A DNA stretch of 64,000 nt from Symbiodinium natans (Eukaryota > Sar > Dinophyceae > Suessiales > Symbiodiniaceae). Location of the stretch: the NCBI GenBank assembly GCA_905221605.1, contig CAJNDS010000446.1:1410904-1474903 (forward strand), read 5' to 3'. Under the pieces are notes generated by a model, which ran no database searches, was not told the DNA's origin, and saw only the letters and a program-made list of their open reading frames with translations. Below, one piece after another: positions 22,880-34,617 of this stretch. Each line of letters starts with the position of its first letter. Positions within the stretch are counted from its first letter, which is position 1. The position numbers were made by a program, and so were the translations under genes.

Positions 22880-24278
22880 GTTTGGGGTTTAGGGTTTAGG
22901 TTTTCGGGTTTAGGGTTTAGGGTTTAGGGTTTAGGGTTGAGGGTTTAGAGGCCTTGCAGTCCTTGAGGCTCATGAGGCTTTTGGCAGGTTGTGGGGCGCC
23001 TTAGACATTTAAAGGTGGAGATCGTTCAGGGTGAACTCGGCTTGATTAGCGCGCAGTCTTGTTTGGTGGGGAGCCTTGTAGAGGGCTCGTAGATCTGTGG
23101 AGTGTGCTTCCCTAAACCCTAAACCCTAAAACCCTAAACCCTAAACCCTAAACCCCAAACCCCCCTACTGGTGTACTTGGGCTGTGCTTTAGGGATGTGC
23201 TTCTGTTAGCAATAGCCGAAGCAGGTGTTGTTAGTCTTTGTTGCTCTGTTCTCTGGCTTTGAGAAGGTTTCGGTGTCTGCGTAGAATGCACACCTGCAAG
23301 CACAACACCCGTGATTTTCCTTAAGGTTTTTGGGAATCTGCAAGAATCTGCTCAACCTTGGACCACTGCAACCCCAGACCCTCAGCATGGTGTGTAGCTG
23401 GTGCTGCGCAGACTTCTTGCCTGCGCTCAACCTCATCCTCAGCACACGACCCCGGAGCCTTGAACCCCTCTCAACCCCTAAACCCTGCCCCCTAAGCTCA
23501 CAACTCAGAAGCCCTCAACCCCAAACCCTAAAGCTCTAAGTCGTCAACCTGTCACCCCTTGATCCCAGACTCGGCGTTTAGGGGTTCGGGCTTGAGGGCA
23601 CTTTAGCGACTTTTCGGGTTCGGAGGTTTAGGGTGTAGGGTTTAGGGTTTAGTTTCGGGTTTACTGTTGAGGGTTTATTGTTCGGCCCTTAGCCTCAAGC
23701 GCGAGCCTCAAGAAACCCTAAGCCCTGAACCCTGAACCCTAAACCCTAAGCCCTAAACCCTAAACCCTAAACCCTAAACCCTAAGCCCTAAACCCTAAAC
23801 CCTAAACCCTGAAGTCCTTGAGTTGCTGGCAGGCAGAGCGGGAGGAGGACCCCAGACACCGCACATGCTTTGCTGCTTTGCTGAGGGTTTAGGGTTTTGG
23901 GTTTTGGGTTTAGGGTTTAGGGTTCAGGGTTCAGGGTTTAGGGTTTAGGGTTCAGGGTTCAGGGTTTAGGGTCTAGGGTTGCTATGTTCCCCCTATACTG
24001 ACAGTCCTCAGTAGGGATTATAGTTCCCCCAAATGGCAGCGATCCAGTCCCCGTGCTGATGCTATTCTTACGTACGTTTCTGTGGCCTTCCACCGCAGAC
24101 AAGCAGTCTCGGGCTTTGTGCTAACCACGGCAAACCCCGAACCCCTATCCCCTAAACCCTACACCCCTAAAGCCGAAACCCTACACCCCTAAAGCCCAAA
24201 CCCTAAACCCTAAACCCTAACCCTAAAACCCCAAGCCCTAAACCCTAGACCTGAACCCCAATCGTGCGACTCCAAAAG

Positions 24279-24363
24279 TCATCCGCATCGACAACGCCGC
24301 TCCTAACAGCGACCCGGAAACATCTGGAAGCTAAGTCCCGAGAGGAAGGCCGAAATGGCTGGG
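24279..24363 (+). CDS. Exon-like island
   Basis: A CCCTAAA array lies to the left and GTTTGGGG to the right. One frame is open for 28 codons. A second (KVIRIDNAAPNSDPETSGS) ends in TAA before the array. The frame is undecided. Confidence 0.3.
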
Positions 24364-24739
24364 GTTTGGGGTTTGGGATTTAGGGTTTAGGGTTTGGGGT
24401 TTAGGGTTTAGGGTTTAGGGTTGTTCAGGGTTTAACCCCAAGGAACCACAGAGCCTACTTCTCCAAAAAGACCTTACATGGCGACTTATGCAAAAGGACC
24501 TACAAAAGGCAGGTTTGGTTATGCAGAGGACCTACAAAGGGCAGGTTTGGGTTCTTAACCTACGGCTTCTTTAGGGGTTTAGGGTAATCGGTTTGCAGGG
24601 TTTATTGGGTTTACAGGGTTCATAAATAGGGTTTAGGGGCTTAGGTTTAGGGTTTAGGGTTTAGGGTTTAGGGTTTAGGGTTTAGGGTTTAGGGTTTAGG
24701 GTTTAGGGTTTAGGGTTTACCAACGAACCCAAGAACAAG

Positions 24740-24844
24740 CCTCGACCAGGAGCGCCAGCGACGCGCCGAGCACCAGCAGCGGCTGCGGGAGCTGCGCGAG
24801 GCTGCGGGAGCTTTTTGGGCCACGAACAAGAGCTAGGAGCTAGG
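24740..24844 (+). CDS. Exon-like island, Glu/Arg/Gln-rich helix
   Basis: AACAAG lies to the left and GTTTAGGG to the right. One frame reads LDQERQRRAEHQQRLRELRE then stops at 24834. Another is open to the GT. The charged helical character matches the islands at 22805 and 25797. Confidence 0.4.
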
Positions 24845-25796
24845 GTTTAGGGTTTAGGGTTTAGGGTTTAGGGTTTAGGGTTTATCTAGGGTTTAGGGTT
24901 TGGGGTTTAGGGTTTAGGGTTTATAGATATTGTATAGTGTTTGGGCCCCAATGACGTTTTGTACGAGGGTTTTTTCTTGTAACTGTGTTCTATGTTTTTC
25001 GGCGGGGGAGGGGGTGAGGGAATGGGGCTCCTTTGCGTTTTGGGCTTCTGAAGCTAACTTTGGGTTCAAGGCACTTTGGGCCTTAAACTCGGCTTGTCAG
25101 CTGTTTAGACAAATAACTTGAGAATTCAGAATGATACCACATACAATTTCTGTTTCTTTTGCCTTGAGGGTTTAGGGTTTAGGGTTGAGGGTTTCGGGTT
25201 TGCGGTTTAGGGTTTAGGGTTTAGGTTTAGGGTTTAGGGTTTAGGGTTTAGGGTTTAGGGTTTAGGGTTTAGGGTTTAGGGTTTAGGGTTTAGGGCCACT
25301 AGCAAGAGGGGCTTGATAGCTCGGACTCCCCGAGACACTGTCAGCCCTAAACCACAAATCAAAACTTTAGGGCGTTCAATTCCCACATGGCCAGAAAGAG
25401 AGAGAGAGAGAGGGAGAAACAAAATAAGATAGAGCAAGAGAGATAGAAAATGAGTGGAGGCAGGGAGGTAGGGAGGGAGGGGCTTGTAGTTTAGGGTTTA
25501 GGGTTCGAATGGAGTTTTCACTGAGCTTTACTTGAACCCTCGGAGATGGTTCTTGGGGACTAGGGCGTGGGGTTTTTGGTTTAGGGTTTAGGGTATTGGG
25601 TTTGGAGGCAAGCAGGCTCCGGCTCGGAACATCCCAAAGTCGTCCCTCAGGCTCCCAAACCCCCCCAAGCCAAACACAGATCGTTTCACCCCCCCCCCCC
25701 CCCCCCCTTAAACCCCAAACCCTAAACCCTAAAGCCCGAACCCTAAACCCTAAACCTGAAACCCTAAACCTGAAACCCTAAACCCTTTTCCTTCAG

Positions 25797-25843
25797 GAGC
25801 GGGAGAAGCAGCAGCAGGAGGCCAGGGAAGTTGTGGAGTTGAG
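25797..25843 (+). CDS. Exon-like island with strong acceptor
   Basis: A textbook acceptor, CCCTTTTCCTTCAG, precedes EREKQQQEAREVVEL, and a GTTTTAGGG donor follows. The pyrimidine tract runs straight out of a CCCTAAA array. This is one of the clearest splice-site pairs in the mosaic. Confidence 0.5.
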
Positions 25844-26245
25844 GTTTTAGGGTCTGGAGAGGCCGTTTACTTCAGGGTTTTGGGTTGAGAGGGTTTAGGG
25901 TTAGGGTGCCCTTAAGAACAGGGACATGTGCCTTAAGCATTGTCTGTTTTCTCCTTAACATGCGAGGTTTCCCCAGGTGGGGTTTATAGTGTTTCTAGGT
26001 CTGCCGAATAATGTTTGGGGTTTAGGGTTTAGGGTGTCGTGGTCGGGGGGATTTCTGGGGGAGCCCGGCCCAAGCAGGAACCCTGAGTCTTACTACCATT
26101 TTTTTTTTCGCGTGGTTTAGGGTTTATAGGGTCTATAGGTTTAGGGGAATTCAATTCTAGCGGGGTCCTTTAATCTATTCCTCCAGCAGTACCTTTAGCG
26201 GAGCTCCTTCTTGTTTCTCTTTATTATTATGATTTTTTTTTTGGG

Positions 26246-26282
<37 letters not shown>

Positions 26283-27320
26283 AGGAGGACGGGGAAGGTT
26301 CGGTCTTGCGGAAAGGGTATCGTTTGACTTATGGTCATCCGGTTTTAGGGTTTAGGGGCTTCGCCCAAGCCCTCCCCTGGAAACCCACAAGCCCCCAAAC
26401 CCCCAAGCCCTAACGCCCATCTCCCTTTCAACACACCCCCTCAACACACCCTATCGCAGCCCCAAGCCCTTAAAACCCCAGCCCCGGAGCCCCAAAAGCC
26501 GAAAGCCCTGGGCCCGTAAACCCTAAACCCTAAACCCTACACCCTAAACCCTAAACCCTAAACCCTAAACCCTAAACCCTAAACCCTAAACCCTAAACCC
26601 TAAACCCTAAACCCTAAACCCTAAACCCTAAACCCTAAACCCTAAACCCTAAACCCTAACCCCTAAACCCCTAAACCCCTAAACCTAATATTCCCTAAAT
26701 CTGAGAGGCTAGGGGCCGCTTGGCAGCCGCGACGCCAAAATCGGTCCCCCAGGCTCCGGGGACTTGTTGGGAATTCGTGGAGGGTTTAGGGTTTAGGGTT
26801 TAGGGTTTAGGGTTTAGGTTTTAGGGTTTCGGGTTTAGGGTTTAGGGTTTAGGGCGTGCCAAACGGAAGCGCGCTGTGGGAGCGCGCGGTAGTCTGCAGA
26901 CCTACCCACCCCAAGACCGCCCACTTACAACTCTCAAGGTAAGACCTTTTATTTTTTTACAAAGCATCACATGAGTCAGCACTCACGCCCTTTTTGGGGA
27001 CCTCCACAAGGTGCGTGGACCAGGCGCAAAGCTGCAGCACACGGAAACGAGGCAGGGTCCGTGAAGACAGCTTGGGTTTGTGCGAAGGGGCTATGGGGGG
27101 ATGGGCCAGGCACAGACAAAGGCAGCGGAGGCTTGGTTGGTGGGAAGGGGCTCAAGCCACGGAAGAACACACAGTGAACAGCTTGGGCTGGGCAGAGCGC
27201 CACGGAAACAGAGCTGGTGTGGGCGGACAGCTTGGCTTGGCGCGAAGGGGGTAAGGTGGGGTGCGGGGCCAGGGTCGGGTAAGTGGGAAAACTGGAACAG
27301 GCCAAGATCAGGCCAGAGAG
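25844..27320. other. Mosaic stretch without a supported gene
   Basis: It holds TTTAGGG pieces, a G homopolymer at about 26243-26281, a degenerate then long perfect CCCTAAA array at about 26515-26680, a TTTAGGG array at 26783-26855, and unique sequence leading into the GGGCCA satellite. A short open piece near 26856-26900 (AKRKRAVGARG) is flanked by GT and TTTAGGG but is too short to call. Confidence 0.5.
26515..26680. repeat. Long near-perfect CCCTAAA array
   Basis: About 23 consecutive CCCTAAA units with very few variants drift into CCCCTAAA at the right end. Confidence 0.9.
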
Positions 27321-27520
27321 GGGCCAGGGCCAGGGCCAGGGCCAGAGCCAGGCCAGGGCCAGGGCCAGGGCCAGGGCCAGCCAGGGCCAGGGCCAGGGCC
27401 AGGGCCAGGGCCAGGGCCAGGGCCAGGGCCAGGGCCAGGGCCAGGGCCAGGGCCAGCCAGGGCGGCCAGCAGGGCCAGGGCCAGGGCCAGGGCCAGGGCC
27501 ACAGGGCCAAGGCCAGGCCA
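27321..27520. repeat. GGGCCA hexanucleotide satellite
   Basis: About 30 tandem GGGCCA units with a few 3-4 base interruptions fill 200 bp. The long ORFs on both strands here (Gly-Pro, Gln-Gly, Ala-Leu repeats) are by-products of the hexamer and are not called as genes. Confidence 0.9.
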
Positions 27521-28277
27521 AAAAAAGTGCATGTTTGGCCAGAGTCTTGCCTGCCCCAACAAAACGGCCCCTGGTCCCCTCAGCCCAGCGGACGGGTGAG
27601 GGACCAGGGGTGTCAAGGGGCCGTCCCAGGGGGCCTCCAATGCAGGACCCAACAATGTGCGCAGACAGCTTGGGGTTTAGGGCAATATAATATAATACAG
27701 TGACAACTGCTGACTCGGCCAGTGCCTGGAGGGTAACTCCCTCGCAGGGTCTCACTGAGCGCTCCACCAGCGCCCGCCTACCCCAAAAGACAAGAGAGTG
27801 GGGTGTTGGGGTGTTTGGGTGGTGAAGGGGCCTAGTAGAGCTTGATGGGGGGGGAGGGGGGGGTGTTTGGGTTTTTTGAGTTTTTTTGATGGGATTGTAA
27901 GGTGTGTACGAGGGCGTGGCTTTGTTTCTGTTAGTCAATCTAGATTCTGTTTCTCGGGACCTGCTCGGTTCGTGTAGAGTGTTATGAGAGTTTGTTGTCC
28001 CGGCGTGTACAGAGTTGGTTGGTTGGTGTGGTTTTTTGGAGTAAGGTGAATTCAGGCTTGTTTGACGTCATTTGGGCTACGAAGGCTGATTAAACTTAAA
28101 CCCTAAGCCTGAAGCCCTGAACCCTGAACCCTGGAGTTTCGACTGGGTGGGCGGAAAGAGAGGTCCTGGCGTGGGAGAGAGAGGAGGAGTTACCCTAAAC
28201 CCCAGATCCTTAAAACTCCAACACCCTAAAACACTAAAGCCCTAAACCCCAAACCCCACACCCTGTCTCTGCTGCAG
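27521..28277. other. Unique stretch with no supported gene
   Basis: This is mostly unique, G/T-rich sequence with short degenerate CCCTAAA pieces at 28095-28135 and 28195-28262. Open frames cross it only because of low-complexity composition. Confidence 0.4.
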
Positions 28278-28340
28278 GTCAGGGCTCCCAAGCCGTACCT
28301 GGACGAGCTGCCAAAGGATAGCCTCTTTTTTGTTTTTTTG
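28278..28340 (+). CDS. Exon-like island
   Basis: The acceptor CTGTCTCTGCTGCAG precedes VRAPKPYLDELPKDS, and a consensus-like donor G|GTTAGT follows at 28341. The 21 codons are phase 0 at both ends. No family is recognised. Confidence 0.5.
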
Positions 28341-28624
28341 GTTAGTATGAATATGTGGGTAGGTACTAATAATGTCAATTACATCAACATTTGTACATAT
28401 GTATATGGATATATAAATTTATCATCATTTATATGTATATATATATATATACACATCTCTATATATACATATGTGCATACGTACATGCATATGTTTTCAC
28501 ATTTGTTGATATACAATCTTTGGGGGTACTGTAGAGCCCTGCCTGTAGCCCAAGCAACTACTACTGCATGAGGGGGGTTCTAGCCTAACTCTCAAGACCC
28601 ACGCCCTGTAGAACCTCAACTTCA

Positions 28625-28650
28625 CCCCCCCCCCCCCCCCCCCCCCCCCC
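28625..28650. repeat. C homopolymer
   Basis: An uninterrupted run of about 26 C. Comparable G or C runs occur near 25690, 26250, 41180, 50830, 51575 and 54555. Confidence 0.9.
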
Positions 28651-28740
28651 GTGAAAGTTCGGGTTTAGGGTTTAGGGTTTAGGGTTCAGGATTGAGGGTT
28701 GAGGGTTGAGGGTTGCTACAAAGTGGTTGCTTGTTTGCAG

Positions 28741-28802
28741 CACACTCTGTGCGTGTGTGTGGCTGAGGTCTACAAGAGTGGATTTCTGGATGAAGGCTTT
28801 CG
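28741..28802 (+). CDS. Exon-like island
   Basis: The acceptor TTGCTTGTTTGCAG precedes HTLCVCVAEVYKSGFLDEGF, and GTAGTAG follows at 28803. Its phase-0 entry fits the phase-0 exit of the island at 28278, so the two may be consecutive exons. Confidence 0.45.
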
Positions 28803-29145
28803 GTAGTAGACCAGAAGAAGGGTCTTGTGGAGCAACTCCGGGGGTTTAGGGTTTAGTGTTTAGGGTGTCTTCACTCGAGGGCTGACCAAGCGTGACCTGA
28901 ACAACCCTGGAAACCTCCAACTGGTCAAACGCACCACGGGGCGGCGGGCTGTGAACTGCTGAAGAAGTACTCGTGCCCCTGCACCGCCCCTCAATAAGGG
29001 CCTGTATTTTACACCCCGAACCCTAAACCCCAAACCCCAAATCCCAAACCCCAAACCCCAAACCCCAAACCGCAAACCCGAAACCCTAAACCCCAAACCC
29101 TAAACCCTAAACCCGAAACCAAACCTCAATAGCTTTGCTTTCCAG

Positions 29146-29205
29146 GAGCCACCGCACTTCGCTGAGGTGCGCCTTTTGGAGCAGACTCTGGCGCAACCTG
29201 GCAGG
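29146..29205 (+). CDS. Exon-like island
   Basis: It follows a 130-bp CCCTAAA/CCCCAAA array and the acceptor TTTGCTTTCCAG. The frame EPPHFAEVRLLEQTLAQPGR is exactly 20 codons and phase 0 at both ends, and GTTCAGGG opens the next array. Another frame is also open. Confidence 0.5.
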
Positions 29206-29664
29206 GTTCAGGGTTTGGGGTTTGGGTTTAGGGTTTGGGGTTTCTGGTTTAGGGTTTAGGGCTTGGGGTTTAGGGTTTAGGGTTTAGGGTTTAGGGCTTA
29301 GGGGGGCTTAAGGCTTAGGGCTTAGGGCTTAGCTTGAAGGTTTTGCGCTTTGGAGGCTTTTGGAGGCTCTAGTCCTCGGGCCCCATGCTCCCCAACCTTG
29401 TCTGATTCTGCAAGGTTGAGGGTGTTAGAGCCTTTGATGGCTTTAGGCTTGAGGCTTAGAGGGCCTTCAGGTAACACCTTAGCCACATTGCTAAACCCTC
29501 TCAGGGTTTAGGGTTTAGGGTTTAGGGGTTAGGGTTTAGGGTTTAGGGCCTAGGGTTTAGGGTTTAGGGTTTAGGATTTAGGGTTTAGGGTTTAGGGTTT
29601 AGGAACCCTACAGGACAGGGGTTCAGACTCCCCAAGCCAAACTATCTCGTCGCCTCAGCCTCAG

Positions 29665-29750
29665 GTATTGCCGCAAGCTCCTACCGAAGGACGACACCTC
29701 GGAGAAAGAGAAGAAAGAAGTCGAGTGGCCTCCGCAGCTCTTGTTCTGAG
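29665..29750 (+). CDS. Exon-like island, possibly terminal
   Basis: The acceptor is GCCTCAGCCTCAG and the donor GTTTAGGG. The frame in phase with the island at 29146 is open. An alternative, CRKLLPKDDTSEKEKKEVEW, ends in TGA two codons before the array and would make this a last exon. Confidence 0.4.
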
Positions 29751-29845
29751 GTTTAGGGTTAGGGTTTAGGGTTTAGGGTTTAGGGTTTAGGGTTTAGGGT
29801 TTAGGGTTTAGGGTTTAGGGTTTAGGGTTTGAGGTCTAGGGTTTA
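29751..29845. repeat. TTTAGGG array
   Basis: About 12 near-perfect units begin with the candidate GT donor of the preceding island. Confidence 0.9.
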
Positions 29846-29993
29846 GGCTGCGGGGGGTTCATAATTAGGGACCACAAGCAGGGGCCCCCTTCTGTACTAA
29901 TTTTAGATAGGAGAGTTGTAGCCTACGTAGTTAAACTTATAGTCTTGTGTTGAGGTTTAGGGTTTAGGCTGCGGGGGGTTAAAATTAGGGACT

Positions 29994-30118
29994 ACAAGTG
30001 GTGGTCGCCTTTGCTATACGAACTCTAGTTAGGGGAATCATAGCCTAAATAGTAAAGCTTATAGTCCAATTTAGGGCCCTTACAACACTGTTTATATCTA
30101 GGCGGCCCCTACTTGTAT
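29994..30118. repeat. Inverted-repeat element, family B
   Basis: This is an element of about 125 bp whose ends are ACAAGT...GGCC and GGCCCCTACTTGT. A shortened relative lies just upstream at 29870-29945. Other members are at 34839-34957, 41526-41636, 49335-49441, 59010-59138 and 60568-60688, in both orientations. Confidence 0.65.
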
Positions 30119-30670
30119 GTGTTGCTCACTTGACCTCTGGGTTAACTGAGGAACTGAAAAACTCATGGGGCGCCCCTCCTTCGCAAAGGGCCCTACACCC
30201 CTAAAGCCCCAAGCAACGCTTATAAACCAAATGAACCCTGAAATTGAGGTCCTATACCTTTCACTACTATAATTTCCCAAGCAAAGTATGTGAATCATGA
30301 ACCCTAACCCTAAACCCGAAACCCTAAACACCATGACTGAAACCTTGTAGGGTTAATTTAGTCCCCAAGGATGTCGGTTCCTGTTATAGGGCGCAGGCGT
30401 GGGGATCACGGCAGTCCAAGAATTCACTTCAACCCTTTGGCTCCTTGGCCCTAAAGCCCGGACAGGGTTTAGGATTTTTAGGGTTTATGGGTTCAGGGTT
30501 TTCAGGGTTTGGGGTGTGGGGGCTTTAGGGTTTTTGGGGTTTAGGGTTTCGGGGCGTTAGGGTTTCAGATTCAGGATGTAGGGTGTAGGGTTAGGAGAGC
30601 CATTCTAGAAACTCTTCAGTTGCCCTTTGGCTCGTTGTTTGCCTCACGGGTCCTTAAGGCAGGGGGTCTG

Positions 30671-30873
30671 CCCTAAACCCTAAACCCTAAACCCTAAACC
30701 CTAAACCCTAAACCCTAAACCCTAAACCCTAAACCCTAAACCCTAAACCCTAAACCCTAAACCCTAAAACCCTAAACCCTAAACCCTAAACCCTAAACCC
30801 TAAACCCTAAACCCTAAACCCTAAACCCTAAACCCTAAACCCTAAACCCTAAACCCTAAACCCTAAACCCTAA
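30671..30873. repeat. Long CCCTAAA array
   Basis: About 29 units span 200 bp, with one single-base insertion (AAAACCC). It directly precedes the island at 30901. Confidence 0.92.
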
Positions 30874-30900
30874 CCAGCCTTGAACCCCTCCACATGCGAG

Positions 30901-30956
30901 GTACAACAACCCGGAGGGCTCCATGGTGATCATGCCCAAAGAGGCTTCTCCGATGG
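30901..30956 (+). CDS. Exon-like island
   Basis: A 200-bp CCCTAAA array and CACATGCGAG lie to the left, and GTTTGGGG lies to the right. The frame reads YNNPEGSMVIMPKEASPM and is phase 1 at the right end. Confidence 0.45.
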
Positions 30957-31617
30957 GTTTGGGGTTTGGGGTTTGAGGTTTGGGGGGTAGGGTTCAGGGT
31001 TTAGGGTTTAGGGTTTAGGGTTTAGGGCTTAGGGCTTGGGGCTTGGGGCTTGGGGCTTGGGGCTTGGGCCTTAGGGCTTAGGGCTTAGGGCTTGGGGTTC
31101 GGGATTTCGCTGAGGTCTTTCGTTTTTTGTGGGGTTTTGTTGGCTTCGAGGGTGGGTTTCAGTGAGGTCTTTTGGGTTTTGCGGCTTCGGGGGCTCCTCT
31201 GGGTTTAGGGTTTAGGGTTTAGGGTTTACCCTAAACCCGAAACCCTAAACCCTGAGGTCTTTCGGGTGCTAGGGTTTTGCAGGCTTTTGGGCTTCAGGGT
31301 TTGTAACGAGGGGGCTTTAGGCTGATAGGATTTTAGGGGGGGGGGGGGGTATTTTCGGGCTTCAGGGTTTTGACGAGATAGGGGACAAGGTCGTAGGGGC
31401 GGCTGGCATTTGTGATTTTCAAAATTTGGGGTTTGTTTGGTTTTAGGGCTTGTGGTGGATGCAGGCTTTCGGACAGGGCCTTTCCAGAAGCCATCCGGAA
31501 CGTTGATAATAGACCTGCGCTGAGCTAACAAGAGGATTTCCTCCATGCCCATGCCCGAAACCCTAAACGTTTAAACCCTGAACCCTAAACCCTAAACCCC
31601 AAACCCCAACACGTAAG

Positions 31618-31700
31618 CCTCCACCAGATCCTCCAAGCCTGCCCCTCGCCACGAAAGAGGATGCGCAAGTCTGGTGGAGGCTTTATCATGTTCGCTGTAC
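31618..31700 (+). CDS. Exon-like island
   Basis: CCCCAACACGTAAG lies to the left and GTAAACC to the right. The open frame includes LATKEDAQVWWRLYHVRC. A 12-bp inverted repeat (GCCTCCACCAGA / TCTGGTGGAGGC) lies across it. Confidence 0.45.
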
Positions 31701-32087
31701 GTAAACCGTAACCCTACAACCCTAAATGCCGAAGCATACTCATAACTTCCCGGGTGGGGGTTCTCTTTGGGTACTTGTTTTGTTTTTTTGGGGTGTGTTT
31801 TTTGGTTTTCTAAACCCTAATTCCTAAAACCCTAAAACCCTAACACCCTAACACCGTAAAACCCTAAAACCCGAACACCCTAACCCCCTAAAACCCTAAA
31901 ACCCCAAAACCTTAACACCCTAATGCCCTACACCCTAAACCCAAAAACATGCCAAAAAAAATTACCAACAACAAGCCTGGCTCCTAACTTCCCTTTGAAG
32001 TCCCTAGGGTTTAGGGTTTAGGGTTTAGGGTTTAGGGTTTAGGGGTTGTTGAAAGGGTACAGTAGAGATATTTCCTCCTGGGTACCC

Positions 32088-32113
32088 GGCGCGAAGGGGA
32101 GCCCCTTCGCGCC
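32088..32113. other. Perfect 12-bp stem hairpin
   Basis: GGCGCGAAGGGG and CCCCTTCGCGCC are separated by only AG, giving a very stable hairpin in unique sequence between a TTTAGGG and a CCCTAAA array. Confidence 0.85.
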
Positions 32114-32172
32114 ACTGCCTCCTGGTGACCAGGCCCCAGTATTCGATATTGATATCCCATTCAGGATTTCTT

Positions 32173-32290
32173 GCAACCCTAAACCCTAAACCCTAAACCC
32201 TAAACCCTAAACCCTAAACCCTAAACCCTAAACCCTAAACCCTAAACCCTAAACCCTAAACCCTAAACCCTAAACCCTAAACCCTAGAAC
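32173..32290. repeat. CCCTAAA array
   Basis: About 16 units precede the island at 32323. Confidence 0.9.
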
Positions 32291-32322
32291 CTAAACCCAA
32301 CGTCCCGACTCCCCACTCCGAG

Positions 32323-32408
32323 CCAGCAAGACCAGCAGCCGCCCCGGCCAGGATCGCCCAGAGGAGTTCCTCTTCGCGCCACCGAAGCCCCGGCGCCATG
32401 AGGGAAAG
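32323..32408 (+). CDS. Exon-like island, Pro/Arg-rich
   Basis: The array to the left is followed by CACTCCGAG, and the right end is AAAG|GTCCGTAAG, a good GT donor not made by an array. The open frame contains RPGQDRPEEFLFAPPKPRR. It is one of the more convincing islands because the donor context is independent of repeats. Confidence 0.5.
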
Positions 32409-32439
32409 GTCCGTAAGAGGCGGGGCTTCGGCGATTCGG

Positions 32440-32760
32440 CTTGCGGGTTGAGGGATTTAGAAGGGTTTAAGTAGGGTTGATAAGGGCTTTAGAGGGTTTA
32501 TAGCGGGCTTGCAAGAGTTTCTGGCGGTTTATAAGGGTGTTTATCAGGGCTTTATAAGGGATTTTCAGGGTTTATAAGGGTTTTGAAGGGTTTTGAAGGG
32601 TTTGTCAGGGTTTTGAAGGCTTTTGAAGGCTTTTGAAGGGTTAAGGGGTTATAAGGGTTTGGAAGGGTTTATAAGGGTTTATAAAGGTTTAGGGTTTGGC
32701 GTTTAGATTTAAGGGTTCAAGTTTATGAGGGTTTCAGTAGGGCTTAGGGTTTGGGATCTC
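32440..32760. repeat. Degenerate TTTATAAGGG-type satellite
   Basis: Units such as GTTTATAAGGG, TTTTGAAGGG and TTTGTCAGGG follow each other without perfect copies. It is a decayed relative of the variant arrays at 38.7 and 39.5 kb. Confidence 0.6.
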
Positions 32761-33020
32761 GGTTTGTTTTCTGGGGGGTTGAGGCTTTACAAGGTTGTAA
32801 GGACCGTAAGTCAAAGGTGCCTAAGAGGCGGGCGGGGGTTTCGGGTTGAGGGCTAGGGTTCAGGGTTTTTCGGTGCTACTTTGTAGTTTTTTTTGAGCTG
32901 TCCTGACAAAGCCTCGAAGATTGCATTAAGGGTTTAGGTTTTATTTAGGGTTTAGGGTTGTAGGGTTTAGGGTTGAGAGTTTAGGGTTTAGGGTATGCCA
33001 AGGTGCCTCATGCTTTGCAG

Positions 33021-33064
33021 GCTTCGTGAAGGTCCTTGATACCTTTGCGGGGCTCTTTCCCTAA
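33021..33064 (+). CDS. Short exon-like island, possibly terminal
   Basis: The acceptor CATGCTTTGCAG precedes FVKVLDTFAGLFP and a TAA stop at 33062. Upstream is a TTTAGGG-type array. The frame is short. Confidence 0.3.
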
Positions 33065-34084
33065 GGATCCATGCACCTAGTATACACTTGGGCCCTAAAC
33101 CTCCTATATGGGAACTCCTTTAAGGCTTCACCAGGACCGGGAGTAGACCCGTTTTTCCTTGCTTTTAGGGCCGGGGTTTCCATATAATCCTCTTAAATCC
33201 AAAAAGGATACCCTTCTTATTCCTAGGTTACTTCCGGGTCTAGTTTACCCTAAACCCTAAACCCTAAACCCTAAACCCTAAACCCTAAACCCTAAACCCT
33301 AAACCCTAAACCCTAAACCCTAAACCTATATAGGTACTTGGACCCTGAGGGTTTGTTATTCCAAGGGCTGGAGATGGATGGGAAGGCTGGAGATGGGTAG
33401 CAACGAGCCCTCAGCAACCGGACACCTTAGGGTTTAGGGTTTAGGGTTTAGGGTTTAGGGTTTAGGGTTTAGGGTTTAGGGTTTAGGGTTTTGGGTCCTA
33501 AAAGCCCGGATCCGCCACGAAGAGACTTCTTCTGCGGGGTTCGGTGTTGGGTGTTTTGGCTTCGGGTCTAGAGGCTTCCGGTAAGAGAAACAACAACCCT
33601 AGCCCACCCTACAATCATACCCCTACAGTCGAAGAAATGCCCGTCGGGATACTAATTCTCCAAGCTAACCTGCATCTCTTGCCAGGTGTTTGGGTTTGAG
33701 GTTAGGATCAAATCTTGCTCGGACCAGGAGTAGGCCCTAATGCCCTTTTTCTAGGGATCAGGTTCCCTGAAAAGCCCCTTTAAACCAAAAAGGGCGCTCT
33801 TTTTATTCCTAGGTTACTCTTGGGTGTGGCTTATGACGGGCCCTTTCGAGCCTGAAGCCGATCCTCTCTGGGCTTATTTGGGCTGAGGCTTAGGGTTTAG
33901 GGTTCAGGGTTCAGGGTTTAGGGTTTAGGGTTTAGGGTTTAGGGTTTATGGTGTTTAGAGTTTGAGGGTCTCAGGGCTTAGAGCTTAGGGCTTATTAGGG
34001 TTTAGGGTTTTGTAGGGTTTAGGGTTCAACGGCACAAATGGCCCCTTTTTGACCCCGAAGTCATGAAGGCCGCCCACTAGCAAG

Positions 34085-34124
34085 ATGAAGAAGACGCGCA
34101 CGGAGGGCAAGCAGGCGCTTGAGG
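34085..34124 (+). CDS. Short exon-like island, basic
   Basis: MKKTRTEGKQALE lies between CACTAGCAAG and a GTTTAGGG donor. It is short and charged. Confidence 0.3.
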
Positions 34125-34471
34125 GTTTAGGGTTTAGGGTTTAGGGTTTAGGGTTTTGGGGTTTAGGGTTTAGGGTTTAGGGTTTAGGGTTTGGGGTTTA
34201 GGGTTTAGGGATCCCGATCGAAAGAATGACCCCTTCTTATCAGGCCCAAGTCTCAGGGTTTAGGGTTTAGGGTCTAGGGCTTAGGGTTTAGGGTTTAGGG
34301 TTTAGGGTTAGGGTTTAGGGTTTAGGGTTTTGATGGAGGCGAAAGCAGTATGGGCAGCTTGCCAAATCAAATCTTCTCAGAGTCAACAGTGCCCCATAAA
34401 CAAGAAGGCGAGATGTTCTTTCAGGGTTTAGGGCTTCGGCTTTTTGGCTATATACCTGTGTGTATGTATTT

Positions 34472-34575
34472 GGGTGGTTGTCAAAATTATGGTCCCTTTT
34501 TGGATTCCTATTCGAATACGGCACCATAATTATATTTAGGGTACCCCAAAAGGGATCATTATTTTGACAACCACA
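34472..34575. repeat. Inverted-repeat element, family D
   Basis: About 30-bp terminal inverted repeats begin GGTGGTTGTCAAAATTATGG and close with the complementary ATTATTTTGACAACCAC. Related copies are at 41257-41335 and, with different outer bases, at 43960-44068. Confidence 0.7.
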
Positions 34576-34617
34576 TATATATATATATATACATACATAC
34601 ATATATGCATATACCCT

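Noticed and set aside
27080-27938. Long ORFs on both strands with Gly-Pro, Gln-Gly or Ala-Leu repeats
   Set aside because: They are created by the GGGCCA hexanucleotide satellite, which is open in several frames on both strands.
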